A stretch of DNA of 64,000 nt. Origin: Devosia sp. GTDB lineage: Bacteria; Pseudomonadota; Alphaproteobacteria; Rhizobiales; Devosiaceae. Positions within the stretch are counted from its first letter, which is position 1, and every line of letters starts with the position of its first letter. A program made the position numbers and the translations under genes. The stretch lies in NCBI RefSeq assembly GCF_025809055.1, contig NZ_CP075529.1, positions 806,001 through 870,000 of the forward strand, read 5' to 3'. This document shows positions 33,395-41,888 of this stretch, in pieces. Under the pieces are notes generated by a model. That model saw nothing but the letters and a program-made list of their open reading frames with translations, did not search any database and had not been told where the DNA came from.

Positions 33395-33558
33395 CCCTTC
33401 TCCCCTGAGGGGAGAAGAGCCTGCCCCGGACTTGATCCGGGGTGGCGCGAAGCGCCGGATGAGGGGTTCACTCTCGCGTTCTTGTCGAGGGGCCTTCACC
33501 CCTCACCCCATCCCTCTCCCCTGAGGGGAGAGGGGGCGATGAAGGCGATGGTTCAGTT
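33395..33558. repeat. dispersed intergenic repeat, family A, copy 2 with a nested REP
   Basis: It has the same order of blocks as 16248-16385 (CTTCTCCCCTGAGGGGAGAA, GGTGGCGCGAAGCGCC, GGATGAGGGGTTCA, CCTCTCCCCTGAGGGGAGAG). Here about 25 extra bases containing GCCCCGGA-cttga-TCCGGGGT (33422-33443) interrupt the first block. Confidence 0.8.
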
Positions 33559-33582
33559 TAAGGGCGAAACGCTCTTGAAGGG

Positions 33583-33606
33583 AAAGCCCGGCATGGAGCC
33601 GGGCCT
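33583..33606 (-). terminator. possible terminator of the sulP gene
   Basis: Read on the minus strand, GCCCGGC-tccat-GCCGGGC is followed by TTT, 10 bases after the stop. The stem is short and so is the T run. Confidence 0.5.
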
Positions 33607-33613
33607 TTATCTT

Positions 33614-35089
33614 TCAGTGGCCGACCAGCAGGTCGCCATTGGCCTTCTGGTGTACGCCCAGATTGTCGACGATCGTCGCGCTCGCCTTGTTGAGGCCTGA
33701 CAGGGTCACCTCGCGCCCCAGCTTGCGGAACTTGATCACCGCTTTGTCGATGCTGGCGACGCTGGAAATATCCCAGATATGGGCATGGGTGAGGTCGATG
33801 ACCACGCGCTCCACCGGCTCCTCGAAGTCGAACGCCGCCGAAAACTGTTCGGCCGAGGCGAAAAACAGCTGCCCCTGCACGTGATAGATTCGCGTCTTGC
33901 CGTCGGTGCTCAATTCTTTGCGCACCTCAAAGATCTGCGAAATCTTCCAGGCGAAGAAGACGCCCGAGAGCAGCACGCCCACCAGAACCCCGATCGCCAG
34001 GTTGTGCGTATAGACCACGAAGGCGACCGTCGCCAGCATGACCACCGAGGATGATCGCGGGTGGTCCCGCAGATTGGCGATCGAGCGCCAGTCGAAGGTT
34101 CCGATGGACACCATGATCATGATGGCCACCAGGGCAGGCATGGGGATATTGCGCAGGAGGTCCCCCAGGATCACCAGCAGTACCAGCAGGTACGCTCCGG
34201 CCAGGAAGGTCGATAGGCGACCACGGCCGCCCGAGCGCACATTGATGCCCGATTGCCCGATCATCGCGCACCCCGCCATGCCGCCGAAGAAGCCTGAAGC
34301 GATGTTGGCGATGCCCTGCCCCACGCTTTCCATGCGCTTGTCGCTGGGCGTATCGGTGAAGTCGTCGATGATCTGCGCGGTCATCAGCGATTCCAGCAGG
34401 CCCACGGCCGCGACCCCGACCGAATAGGGCAGGATGATCCACACCATGTCGAGCGACAGCGGCACATTGGGGATCAGCAGGAATGGCAGGCTTGTGGGCA
34501 AAGCACCCATGTCACCGACCAGATGCACGTCGAGCCCGCCGAAAAACACGATCAACCCGACAACCACAATGGCCACCAGCGGCGACGGAATGGCCGTCGT
34601 CACCCGCGGAAACAGGTAGATGATGGCCAGCGACAAGGCGATCATCGGATAGGTCATCCACGGCACGCCGATCAATTCGGGCAGTTGCGCCATGAAGATC
34701 AGGATCGCCAGCGCATTGACGAAGCCGGTCATCACCGATTTCGACACGAAGCGCATCACCTGATGCAGCTTGAGATAGCCCGCACCGATCTGCAACAGGC
34801 CCGCCAGGATGGTGGCCGCCAGCAGATAATCGAGCCCGTGCTCGCGCACCAACGACCCCATCAGCACCGCCGTCGCGGCTGTTGCTGCCGAGATCATGGC
34901 CGGCCGGCCGCCGAAGATGGAAATGACAATGGCGATGACCACCGATGCATAGAGGCCCACTTTTGGGTCGACGCCGGCAATGATCGAAAAGGCAATGGCC
35001 TCGGGCACCAGCGCCAGAGCCACGACGAGGCCGGAGAGCAGGTCTCCCCGCACATTCCGCAGCCATTCGGCGCGGTAGTTTTCAGACAT
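33614..35089 (-). CDS. SulP-family anion transporter with STAS domain
   Basis: A 491-residue inner-membrane transporter. About 10-12 membrane helices precede a cytoplasmic STAS domain (about 385-490). Family signatures include LSGLVVALALVPEAIAFSII, PKVGLYASVV, FGGMAGCAMIGQSGINVRSG and, in STAS, VIDLTHAHIWDISSVASID. SulP proteins carry sulfate, bicarbonate or other anions; the substrate is not fixed. The ATG at 35089 (MSENYRAEWLRNVRGD) fits the family start, though no strong ribosome site is seen and an ATG two codons upstream is possible. The frame from 35281 adds a Pro/Arg-rich stretch that looks non-coding. Confidence 0.9.
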   Translation of the reverse strand: MSENYRAEWLRNVRGDLLSGLVVALALVPEAIAFSIIAGVDPKVGLYASVVIAIVISIFGGRPAMISAATAATAVLMGSLVREHGLDYLLAATILAGLLQIGAGYLKLHQVMRFVSKSVMTGFVNALAILIFMAQLPELIGVPWMTYPMIALSLAIIYLFPRVTTAIPSPLVAIVVVGLIVFFGGLDVHLVGDMGALPTSLPFLLIPNVPLSLDMVWIILPYSVGVAAVGLLESLMTAQIIDDFTDTPSDKRMESVGQGIANIASGFFGGMAGCAMIGQSGINVRSGGRGRLSTFLAGAYLLVLLVILGDLLRNIPMPALVAIMIMVSIGTFDWRSIANLRDHPRSSSVVMLATVAFVVYTHNLAIGVLVGVLLSGVFFAWKISQIFEVRKELSTDGKTRIYHVQGQLFFASAEQFSAAFDFEEPVERVVIDLTHAHIWDISSVASIDKAVIKFRKLGREVTLSGLNKASATIVDNLGVHQKANGDLLVGH

Positions 35090-35352
35090 GAACATGAACA
35101 AGACCCAGAGCAACGGGCGGCAAGGCGCAGCGCGCGATCCGCGGCCCATTGCGTCAGAAGTTTGGCCCGCACCTGAAGGGTGGCGATCGAACCCAACTTT
35201 TCTTGTGACCGGGGGATAGGCGCCCGGAGAAGCCACCCGGGCAGGCGCCCGAGTCCGACGAACCCGCTGGTTCTGGCCCAAATGCGCCCCGATCGCAAGC
35301 CGTGGCCGCCAGATCCGCGACCATCCCGGCCCCGTTCACACCGGGATTGGGC

Positions 35353-35718
35353 TCAGTAATTCGCCCCGCCGGCGATTTCGCGCAGCTCCAGCACGATATT
35401 GGACAGGCCATTGTCGATGTGCATCTGCAGGAATTCCCGCGCCAAAGCCGTGGCCCCGTCGAGATCGGACGCCTCGAACACGGCATAGCCGCCGACCACT
35501 TCCTTGGCCTCGGCAAAGGGTCCGTCGGTCACCGCAACCGCCCCACCCTGCCCGCCAAGCCGCCGGCCCTCTTCGGCAGGCTTCAACCCGCCGGTCGACA
35601 CCAGCGCCCCTGAAGCCAGGTTCTTTTCCATCCACGGCCCCATGGCATCCATGAGCCCCTGCGACACGTCTTCGGGCTTGAGATCGGCCGGCGGAATGAT
35701 CGCCATGAAATAACGCAT
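35353..35718 (-). CDS. YCII-domain protein
   Basis: A 121-residue protein with the YCII (YciI-like) fold: MRYFMAIIPPADLKPEDVSQ, VTDGPFAEAKEVVGGY with the conserved DGPF/AE, and FEASDLDGATALAREF. Some members act in aromatic degradation or oxygenase-like chemistry, but most are uncharacterised. AGGAG lies just before the ATG at 35718. It is divergent from bioR; the start-to-start gap is about 125 bases. Confidence 0.88.
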   Translation of the reverse strand: MRYFMAIIPPADLKPEDVSQGLMDAMGPWMEKNLASGALVSTGGLKPAEEGRRLGGQGGAVAVTDGPFAEAKEVVGGYAVFEASDLDGATALAREFLQMHIDNGLSNIVLELREIAGGANY

Positions 35719-35831
35719 GAATTGTCTCCTGTTCACCCCGGATGTGGGCGCTATGTCGAAACGACGGATGGCGCGGGCAGATTTCGACAACTTGCCGCCG
35801 ATAAGCTGATCGACAATCCCGGACATTAGAA

Positions 35832-35841
35832 TTATCTATAA
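35832..35841. promoter_or_regulatory. BioR box in front of bioR
   Basis: TTATCTATAA matches the palindromic consensus described for the alphaproteobacterial biotin repressor BioR. The site ends three bases before the bioR start codon and overlaps a perfect TATAAT (35837-35842), so binding would block bioR transcription (autoregulation). Confidence 0.85.
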
Positions 35842-35844
35842 TCT

Positions 35845-36477
35845 ATGACGAAAGCAAAACCAGATACCATCGCCGCGCAGATCAGCCGCATCCTTGCCAA
35901 CCGCATCATCGGGGGCGAGATCGAGGCCGGTGCCAAGCTGCGCCAGGACCATATTGCCGAGGAGTTTGGTGCCAGCCACGTGCCGGTGCGCGAGGCGTTC
36001 CGGCGGCTCGAGGCGCAGGGGCTGGTGGTGAGCGAGCCACGCCGTGGCGTGCGGGTTGCCAGCTTCAGTCTCGGAGACGTCCGCGAAGTCGCCGAAATGC
36101 GGGCCGCGCTGGAAGTCCTGGCGCTCCGTAACGCCGCGCCGCACCTGACAAAAGCCCGCCTCGACCAGGCCGAAGCGGTCAATCGCACCTGCGATCAGGC
36201 CCGGGACGTGCAGAGCTGGGAGGCAGCGAACCGCGCCTTTCACCGGCTCATCATGGAGCCCTGCGGCATGCCACGCCTGCTCAAGGCGATTGACGACCTG
36301 CACACGGCCAGCGCCCGCTTCCTGTTCTCCGGCTGGCGGGCGGAATGGGACACGCCTACCGATCGCGACCACAAGGCGATTCTCGCCGCCTTGCGCGTCG
36401 GCGACGTCGAAACAGCCGCAGCGGTGCTGGCGCGCCACGTCCAGTGGACCGGCCAGAAAGTCCCGAAATCAGGTTGA
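35845..36477 (+). CDS. bioR: GntR-family biotin repressor BioR
   Basis: A 210-residue FadR-subfamily GntR regulator: winged helix (about 8-75; GASHVPVREAFRRLEAQGLV) and an FCD-type helical domain (about 80-205; MRAALEVLALRNAAPHL). The assignment as BioR rests on context: TTATCTATAA boxes lie in front of this gene and in front of bioY, 118 bases downstream of it. BioR represses biotin synthesis and uptake genes in alphaproteobacteria. The ATG at 35845 has no ribosome site, because the operator and TATAAT lie directly before it. A leaderless message or another upstream start of transcription is possible. Confidence 0.88.
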   Translation: MTKAKPDTIAAQISRILANRIIGGEIEAGAKLRQDHIAEEFGASHVPVREAFRRLEAQGLVVSEPRRGVRVASFSLGDVREVAEMRAALEVLALRNAAPHLTKARLDQAEAVNRTCDQARDVQSWEAANRAFHRLIMEPCGMPRLLKAIDDLHTASARFLFSGWRAEWDTPTDRDHKAILAALRVGDVETAAAVLARHVQWTGQKVPKSG

Positions 36478-36561
36478 TTCCAGCCCCGCCATGTCCTCCA
36501 TTCAGGTTTGCGCTTGCCAGCGCCTGAATTCTGTGGAGTCCTTTAGCGATAGATATCTATT

Positions 36562-36571
36562 TTATCTATAA
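36562..36571. promoter_or_regulatory. BioR box in front of bioY
   Basis: TTATCTATAA is identical to the box before bioR, 24 bases before the bioY start, again overlapping TATAAT (36567-36572). A further palindrome, ATAGATATCTAT, lies at 36549-36560. Confidence 0.88.
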
Positions 36572-36595
36572 TTCACAACACTGGAGAGACTATCC

Positions 36596-37186
36596 ATGAC
36601 CAAGCTGGCCACCCCGACCCTGAAACCGGCCCAAATGCCCTTTGATCTCGCCAGCCGGCCCCTGCTCTGGCAGGCCGGTGCAGTCGTGATCGGCTCGCTG
36701 TTCCTGGCCCTGTGCTCGTGGATCGAGGTGCCGATGGTCCCGGTGCCGGTCACCATGCAGACGTTTGGCGTCGCGATGGTCGGGGCGCTCTATGGCTGGC
36801 GCCTGGGCGCCATTACCATCGTCGCATGGCTCCTCGAAGCCGCCCTGGGCCTGCCGGTCCTGTCCGGCGGCAGCGCCGGTGCGCATCACTTCGTCGGCCC
36901 GACAGCGGGCTATCTCTTCGCCTTCCCCCTCGTTGGCGCCCTCGTCGGCTGGCTGGCCGAGCGTGGCTGGAACGGCGCCCGGCCCCTCCTCGCCTTTGTG
37001 AGCATGCTGCTGGGCAATGCACTCTGCCTCGTCATCGGCGCCGCCTGGCTCGCCACCCTGATCGGCCTCGATCAGGCGATCGTGCATGGCGTAACGCCCT
37101 TCCTCATCGGCGCAGTTCTCAAATCCGCCCTTGGCGCGGCCGTATTGGCCCTGCTGGTGCGCGGCAAGACGCGCCCGGCCGCATGA
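36596..37186 (+). CDS. bioY: biotin transporter BioY
   Basis: BioY is the substrate-binding S component of biotin ECF transport, and works alone or with BioMN. The 196-residue protein has six predicted membrane helices and family segments MVPVPVTMQTFGVAMVGALY, GLPVLSGGSAGAHHFVGPTA and GYLFAFPLVGALVGWLAERG. GGAGAG precedes the ATG. A BioR box covers its promoter, so it should be induced when biotin is low. Its stop overlaps the DUF1284 start by 4 bases. No bioM or bioN is in the window. Confidence 0.94.
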   Translation: MTKLATPTLKPAQMPFDLASRPLLWQAGAVVIGSLFLALCSWIEVPMVPVPVTMQTFGVAMVGALYGWRLGAITIVAWLLEAALGLPVLSGGSAGAHHFVGPTAGYLFAFPLVGALVGWLAERGWNGARPLLAFVSMLLGNALCLVIGAAWLATLIGLDQAIVHGVTPFLIGAVLKSALGAAVLALLVRGKTRPAA

Positions 37187-37599
37187 CGATCAGGCTGCGT
37201 CCGCACCATCTGCTTTGCCTGCTCACCTATGCCGGCAAGGGCTACAGCCCCGCGTTCACCGCCAATTATGACGGGATCGCGGGGCGGATTGCCGATGGCG
37301 AGGACATCGTGATCGTGGAGGGGCCCGACGACATTTGCGCGCCCCTCCTGTCCGAGGCCGATCCGCATTGCAGGCGGGACAGTGTCAGGGAACGGGACCG
37401 GCTCGCCGCCTCCGCCCTGACCCCGCTCCTGCCCGGCCCCGTACAAAGCGGCGCCAGACTGGCGCTTGATCCCCCACGCCTCACCCAAATGCGCCAGGCC
37501 TTCGCCGCCAACACCATCCGCGCCGCCTGCTCAGGCTGCGAATGGCACACCCTTTGCAGCACCATCTCCGCCAATGGCTACGCGGGAACGCGGGTGTAG
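37183..37599 (+). CDS. DUF1284 protein
   Basis: A 138-residue protein with an N-terminal RLRPHHLLCLLTYAGKGYS and a C-terminal Cys-rich end (RAACSGCEWHTLCSTI), the DUF1284 pattern. The Cys and His residues suggest metal binding. The ATG overlaps the bioY stop, so it is co-translated with BioY and presumably under BioR control. A role in biotin uptake is inference from position only. Confidence 0.82.
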   Translation: MTIRLRPHHLLCLLTYAGKGYSPAFTANYDGIAGRIADGEDIVIVEGPDDICAPLLSEADPHCRRDSVRERDRLAASALTPLLPGPVQSGARLALDPPRLTQMRQAFAANTIRAACSGCEWHTLCSTISANGYAGTRV

Positions 37600-37922
37600 C
37601 GCGGAGAGAAGACCTGGTGCCGTGTTTTGATGAAGGGCCGGACTTCGTCACATCTGGAGCAATAAGCGGACCAACTGTCGACGCGCTTACTGCCGAAAAA
37701 GCAGGCGTTGCGAGTTTCCATCCAGCATGAGTCCTTGCGCCGTCACCTGCAGGAAGAGCCAAAAAGATGGGTTATCCGCTCTCCGGGCGCCGCCAGACCA
37801 CGTGGCCTTGCTGTACAACCATAGGCAGTTGCAGGCTTCAGGTTCCGGACATCCCAAATAGCAGTCATTGACTTGGCGATGGCGGCAATGTTGTGCTCGC
37901 TTGGCCTGCCAGCGGGGACACC
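37600..37922. other. gene-free stretch before the adenosine deaminase-like gene
   Basis: About 320 bases without a supported gene or a clear repeat. Base composition is lower in G+C than the bioY side and matches the gene that follows, so it may belong to the same acquired segment. Confidence 0.5.
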
Positions 37923-38873
37923 ATGACATTTGAAGCTGCACTCGCCAGTCACGACCGCGAAGCTGTCGTTGCGTGTCCCAAGAGTGAGCTTCATACGCAC
38001 GCAACCCTTGGCGGAAGCCGAAGCTTTGTCCGTGAGAAGACTGGTATCGACATTGCTCCGCTCGATCGCGTTTTGTCGTCCATGGACGAGATGCACGAAT
38101 GGGTAGGTGCAAATCGGATTGGCGAGGCCTTCCCTGGCGCGAGCGGACGAATGCTGGCACTCGAGGCAACATTCGTTCAGGCCAAGGAAGACGGCGTTAC
38201 GCGCCTTGAAGCCGGAGAAGATGTTTGGGCGCTAACCCTTTGGAATGGTGACGCCTTGGCGCTCACTCAGGCCATGCGGGAAATCCACGAACGAGTGGCA
38301 CCTGAGATCGAATGGATCGCTCAATTGGGACTGTCGCGACACTGCCCGGTCGACGCCCTCATGAGTTGGACTATGCCGTTACTGGAGACAGGTTCCTACC
38401 GAAGTATCGACCTATACGCAGACGAACTTGCTCAGCCCATCGGCGTATTCAAGCCCATCTATAGAGCCGCCCAGGCAAAGGGCCTGCAACTCAAGGCTCA
38501 TGTGGGAGAATGGGGAACAGCAGACGACGTCTGGCAGGCGGTCGAAGAACTCGGGCTCGATGAAGTCCAGCATGGAATTGCAGCAGCGAAATCGCCCGCC
38601 GTCATGCGCTTCCTTGCGGACCACAATATTCGGCTCAACATCTGTCCGACATCCAACGTCATGCTTGGCCGGGTCGATAGCATCGCGAACCATCCAATTA
38701 GAACACTTTACGACGCGGGCGTAATCGTCACGATCAGCACCGACGACGTCCTCGTGTTTGGCGCCAGCGTTTCCGAGGAATATTTCCGGCTTCATGACGC
38801 AGGCGTCTTCTCCGCCGCCGAGTTGAACCAGATCAGGTTGAACGGCTTAACGGATCCAGTCGTGGTGCGATGA
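37923..38873 (+). CDS. adenosine deaminase-family protein
   Basis: A 316-residue amidohydrolase of the adenosine/AMP deaminase family. Metal and catalytic residues are seen at H24 and H26 (SELHTHATLGG), KAHVGEWG (His, catalytic Glu), VQHGIAAAKS (His) and VTISTDDVLVFGAS (Asp pair). The spacing fits the family, but local motifs differ from true adenosine deaminases (HAGE is HVGE; STDDP is STDDV), so the substrate may be another base or nucleoside. G+C is lower than around it (32 of 60 at both 38281-38340 and 38641-38700, against 42 of 60 at 24181-24240), a sign of transfer. GGGGA precedes the ATG. Confidence 0.85.
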   Translation: MTFEAALASHDREAVVACPKSELHTHATLGGSRSFVREKTGIDIAPLDRVLSSMDEMHEWVGANRIGEAFPGASGRMLALEATFVQAKEDGVTRLEAGEDVWALTLWNGDALALTQAMREIHERVAPEIEWIAQLGLSRHCPVDALMSWTMPLLETGSYRSIDLYADELAQPIGVFKPIYRAAQAKGLQLKAHVGEWGTADDVWQAVEELGLDEVQHGIAAAKSPAVMRFLADHNIRLNICPTSNVMLGRVDSIANHPIRTLYDAGVIVTISTDDVLVFGASVSEEYFRLHDAGVFSAAELNQIRLNGLTDPVVVR

Positions 38874-38935
38874 TCATGTTTGGAAAATGGAGGTGCCGCA
38901 GATATTCGCCTACCTTCCCCCACCCACCGGGCGTC

Positions 38936-38961
38936 ACCCTCGGGCTTGACCCGAGGGCTCT
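38936..38961. repeat. REP-like palindrome, family F
   Basis: CCCTCGGG-cttga-CCCGAGGG; relatives at 6376-6398 and, nested, at 33423-33443. Confidence 0.75.
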
Positions 38962-39066
38962 GTACTTCAAATTTTGCCCTGCCCAGTAGGCTCAAAGGCC
39001 CGCGCTTGGGTAACCAGGCCAACCGCAACGCGCCCCCCTCCAGCCACCAGAATGCCAGCACCCCCG

Positions 39067-39092
39067 AAAAAAGGCCGGGATCACTCCCGGCC
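39067..39092 (-). terminator. intrinsic terminator of clpS-clpA
   Basis: Read on the minus strand, GGCCGGGA-gtga-TCCCGGCC is followed by TTTTTT. It begins 28 bases after the clpA stop. Confidence 0.92.
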
Positions 39093-39119
39093 TCTACCAT
39101 TTAAGTTCGTTGATGCAGC

Positions 39120-41459
39120 TCAGCTCTTGTCGGCCGTTGCCTTGGGCTTCTTGGGCTTGGGCAGGGCCTTGGGCTTGGCCGGACGGGGTGGCGTCGCCAC
39201 CAGTTCCAGCTTGGCCTCAGCGCCCTCGCCCACAACGGCAACGGTGACATTGCCGCCATTGACCAGTTCGCCGAACAGCACCTGGTCGGCCAGCGGCTTC
39301 TTGACGTGTTCCTGGATCACGCGGCCCAGCGGCCGGGCGCCCATGCGTTCGTCATAGCCGTGCTCGGCCAGCCAGTCGGCGGCTTCGGGCGTGAGGTTGA
39401 TCGTGACGCCGCGTTCGGCCAACTGGCCTTCGAGCTGCAGCACGAATTTCTCCACCACGCGGCGCACCACTTCGCGCGGCAGTGGCGCGAAGGAGATGAT
39501 GGCGTCGAGCCGGTTGCGGAACTCGGGCGTGAAGGTGCGGTTGATCGCCTCTTCATCATCCCCCTGCTCGCGCTTGCGGCCGAAGCCGATGGGCGCGCGC
39601 GCCAGTTCCGAAGCCCCGACATTGGAGGTCATGATCAGGATCACGTTGCGGAAGTCGACCGACTTGCCGTTGTGGTCCGTCAGCTTGCCGTGGTCCATCA
39701 CCTGCAACAGGATGTTGTAGAGATCGGGATGGGCCTTTTCGATTTCGTCCAGCAGCACCACGCAATGCGGATGCTGGTCGACGCCGTCCGTGAGAAGCCC
39801 GCCCTGATCGAAGCCGACATAGCCCGGAGGCGCGCCGATCAGGCGCGACACGGTGTGCCGCTCCATATATTCGGACATGTCGAAGCGCAGCAGTTCCACA
39901 CCCAGCGTATCGGCCAGTTGCTTGGCCACTTCGGTTTTGCCGACGCCGGTCGGACCGGTAAACAGATACGAACCGATCGGCTTTTCCGGCTCGCGCAGCC
40001 CGGCCCGCGCCAGCTTGATGGCACTGGTCAGGGCGACGATGGCCTGATCCTGCCCGAACACCACCGTCTTGAGGCTCTGTTCCAGTCCCGACAGCAATTC
40101 GGCGTCGGACTTGGAGACCGATTTGGGCGGAATGCGCGCAATGGTGGCGATAGTCGCCTCGATGTCCTCGACATCGATGACCTTCTTGCGCTTGTCCTCG
40201 GTTACCAGCATCTGGCTGGCGCCGGTCTCGTCGAGCACGTCGATGGCCTTGTCCGGCAGCTTGCGGTCGGTGATGTAGCGCGCCGACAGTTCGACCGCCG
40301 CCTTGAGGGCGTCGTCGGTGAACTTGACCTTGTGGAACTCCTCGAAATAGGGCCGGAGGCCCTTCACGATCTCGATGGCGTCCGGCACGGTCGGCTCGTT
40401 GACGTCGATCTTCTGGAAGCGGCGGACCAGGGCCCGGTCCTTCTCGAAGAACTGGCGGTATTCCTTATAGGTCGTCGAGCCGATGCAGCGGATCGCGCCG
40501 CTCGCCAAAGCTGGCTTGAGCAGGTTCGAGGCATCGAGCGCCCCGCCCGAGGTGGCCCCGGCACCGATCATGGTGTGGATTTCGTCGATGAAGAGTACCG
40601 CATTGGGCATCTTCTCGAGTTCCTTCATCACCGCCTTGAGCCGTTCCTCGAAATCGCCGCGATAGCGCGTTCCGGCCAGGAGGGCGCCCATGTCGAGCGC
40701 ATAGATCACCGCGTCCTTGAGCACTTCGGGCACGTCGCCTTCGGTGATCTTGCGGGCCAGGCCCTCGGCAATGGCCGTCTTGCCCACGCCGGCATCGCCG
40801 ACATAGATCGGGTTGTTCTTGGAGCGCCGGCACAAAACCTGGATGGTGCGGCGCAGTTCGGCATCGCGGCCGATCAGCGGATCGATCTTGCCGGCCTTGG
40901 CCTTGTCATTGAGATTGACGCAGAAATCGGCCAGGGCTGAGCTCTTCTTGCCCTCCCCGCTGCCTTCGGCCCCAGCCTCGCCATCCTCGGCCCCGCGCAC
41001 CTTGCGCTCTTCGGCCGGGCCGGATTTGGTGATGCCGTGGCTGATGAAGTTGACCGCGTCGAGCCGGGTCATGTCCTGTTGTTCAAGGAAATAGGCCGCG
41101 TGGCTTTCCCGTTCGGCAAAGATCGCCACCAGCACATTGGCGCCGGTCACTTCTTCCCGTCCGGAGGATTGCACATGGATCACCGCGCGCTGGATCACGC
41201 GCTGGAAGGCGGCGGTCGGCCGCGCATCCTGGCCGTTGGGCACGACCAGGCTGTCCAGTTCCTCGTTGATGAAGTCTTCCAAGTCGCTCTTGAGCGCGTC
41301 GATATCGACATCGCAGCCGTTGAGCACCGCAATGGTCTCGCGGTCATCCGTCAGGGCCAGGAGCAGGTGCTCGAGCGTGGCGAACTCGTGGTTGCGCTCA
41401 CGCGCCAGGTTCATCGCCTGATGCAGGGCCTTTTCGAGTCCGCGCGAAAATGAGGGCAT
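39120..41459 (-). CDS. clpA: ATP-dependent Clp protease ATPase subunit ClpA
   Basis: ClpA unfolds substrates and feeds them to ClpP. The 779-residue protein has the Clp N domain (1-150; ATLEHLLLALTDD), two AAA+ modules (Walker A GDAGVGKTAIAEGLARKI and GPTGVGKTEVAKQL) and the ClpP-docking loop IGF in RAPIGFGRKRE. The C-terminus carries a Pro/Lys/Ala-rich extension (about 755-779). clpS lies 9 bases upstream on the same strand, so adaptor and unfoldase are made together. Confidence 0.96.
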   Translation of the reverse strand: MPSFSRGLEKALHQAMNLARERNHEFATLEHLLLALTDDRETIAVLNGCDVDIDALKSDLEDFINEELDSLVVPNGQDARPTAAFQRVIQRAVIHVQSSGREEVTGANVLVAIFAERESHAAYFLEQQDMTRLDAVNFISHGITKSGPAEERKVRGAEDGEAGAEGSGEGKKSSALADFCVNLNDKAKAGKIDPLIGRDAELRRTIQVLCRRSKNNPIYVGDAGVGKTAIAEGLARKITEGDVPEVLKDAVIYALDMGALLAGTRYRGDFEERLKAVMKELEKMPNAVLFIDEIHTMIGAGATSGGALDASNLLKPALASGAIRCIGSTTYKEYRQFFEKDRALVRRFQKIDVNEPTVPDAIEIVKGLRPYFEEFHKVKFTDDALKAAVELSARYITDRKLPDKAIDVLDETGASQMLVTEDKRKKVIDVEDIEATIATIARIPPKSVSKSDAELLSGLEQSLKTVVFGQDQAIVALTSAIKLARAGLREPEKPIGSYLFTGPTGVGKTEVAKQLADTLGVELLRFDMSEYMERHTVSRLIGAPPGYVGFDQGGLLTDGVDQHPHCVVLLDEIEKAHPDLYNILLQVMDHGKLTDHNGKSVDFRNVILIMTSNVGASELARAPIGFGRKREQGDDEEAINRTFTPEFRNRLDAIISFAPLPREVVRRVVEKFVLQLEGQLAERGVTINLTPEAADWLAEHGYDERMGARPLGRVIQEHVKKPLADQVLFGELVNGGNVTVAVVGEGAEAKLELVATPPRPAKPKALPKPKKPKATADKS

Positions 41460-41468
41460 ATGATGTTC

Positions 41469-41888
41469 CTACTGTTTTTCCATCACGCATTGCAGCGGAT
41501 GCTGGTTCTTGCGTGCCGTATCCATGACGCGGGTGACCTTGGTCTCGGCCACCTCGTATGGATATACGCCGCACTCACCCACCCCCTTCTGGTGTACGTG
41601 CAGCATGATGCGCATGGCGTCTTCGCGTGACTTGTTGAAGACGTCCTGAAGCACCAGAACGACGAATTCCATCGGCGTGTAGTCGTCGTTGAGCAGCAGA
41701 ACCCGATAGAGGTTCGGCCGCTTGGTTTTGGGACGCGTCTTGGTCACCGTCCCGGATTCGAATCCTGCATCGTCTCCGCCGCGGTTTCCGCCCTCACCGT
41801 CCTTGGCGGCGCGAAGCACGCCCGGGGGCGGCTCGGGCACGATCCGGAGCGGCAGATTTGGCAGGGGCAGAGTGGCAGTCTTTGTCAT
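41469..41888 (-). CDS. clpS: ClpA adaptor protein ClpS
   Basis: ClpS binds proteins with N-terminal Leu, Phe, Tyr or Trp and delivers them to ClpAP. The 139-residue protein has a long, probably disordered N-terminus (1-55) and the ClpS core with YRVLLLNDDYTPMEFVVLV, VHQKGVGECGVYPYEVAETK. The final VMDTARKNQHPLQCVMEK matches the family end. It is the first gene of clpS-clpA. A 12-base palindrome (CGCGATATCGCG, 41895-41906) lies just before its start. Confidence 0.95.
   Translation of the reverse strand: MTKTATLPLPNLPLRIVPEPPPGVLRAAKDGEGGNRGGDDAGFESGTVTKTRPKTKRPNLYRVLLLNDDYTPMEFVVLVLQDVFNKSREDAMRIMLHVHQKGVGECGVYPYEVAETKVTRVMDTARKNQHPLQCVMEKQ

Noticed and set aside
36712..37182. Extension of the DUF1284 gene upstream to 36712
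   Set aside because: That part is an out-of-frame shadow of bioY; the family begins at the ATG overlapping the bioY stop.
37687..38172. Minus-strand frame (161 codons) in the lower-G+C segment
   Set aside because: No ribosome site or domain; it mostly lies opposite the adenosine deaminase-like gene.
39306..40940. Long plus-strand frame (544 codons) opposite clpA
   Set aside because: It is a shadow of a high-G+C gene; composition is His/Arg/Gly-rich with no domain, while clpA on the other strand is certain.
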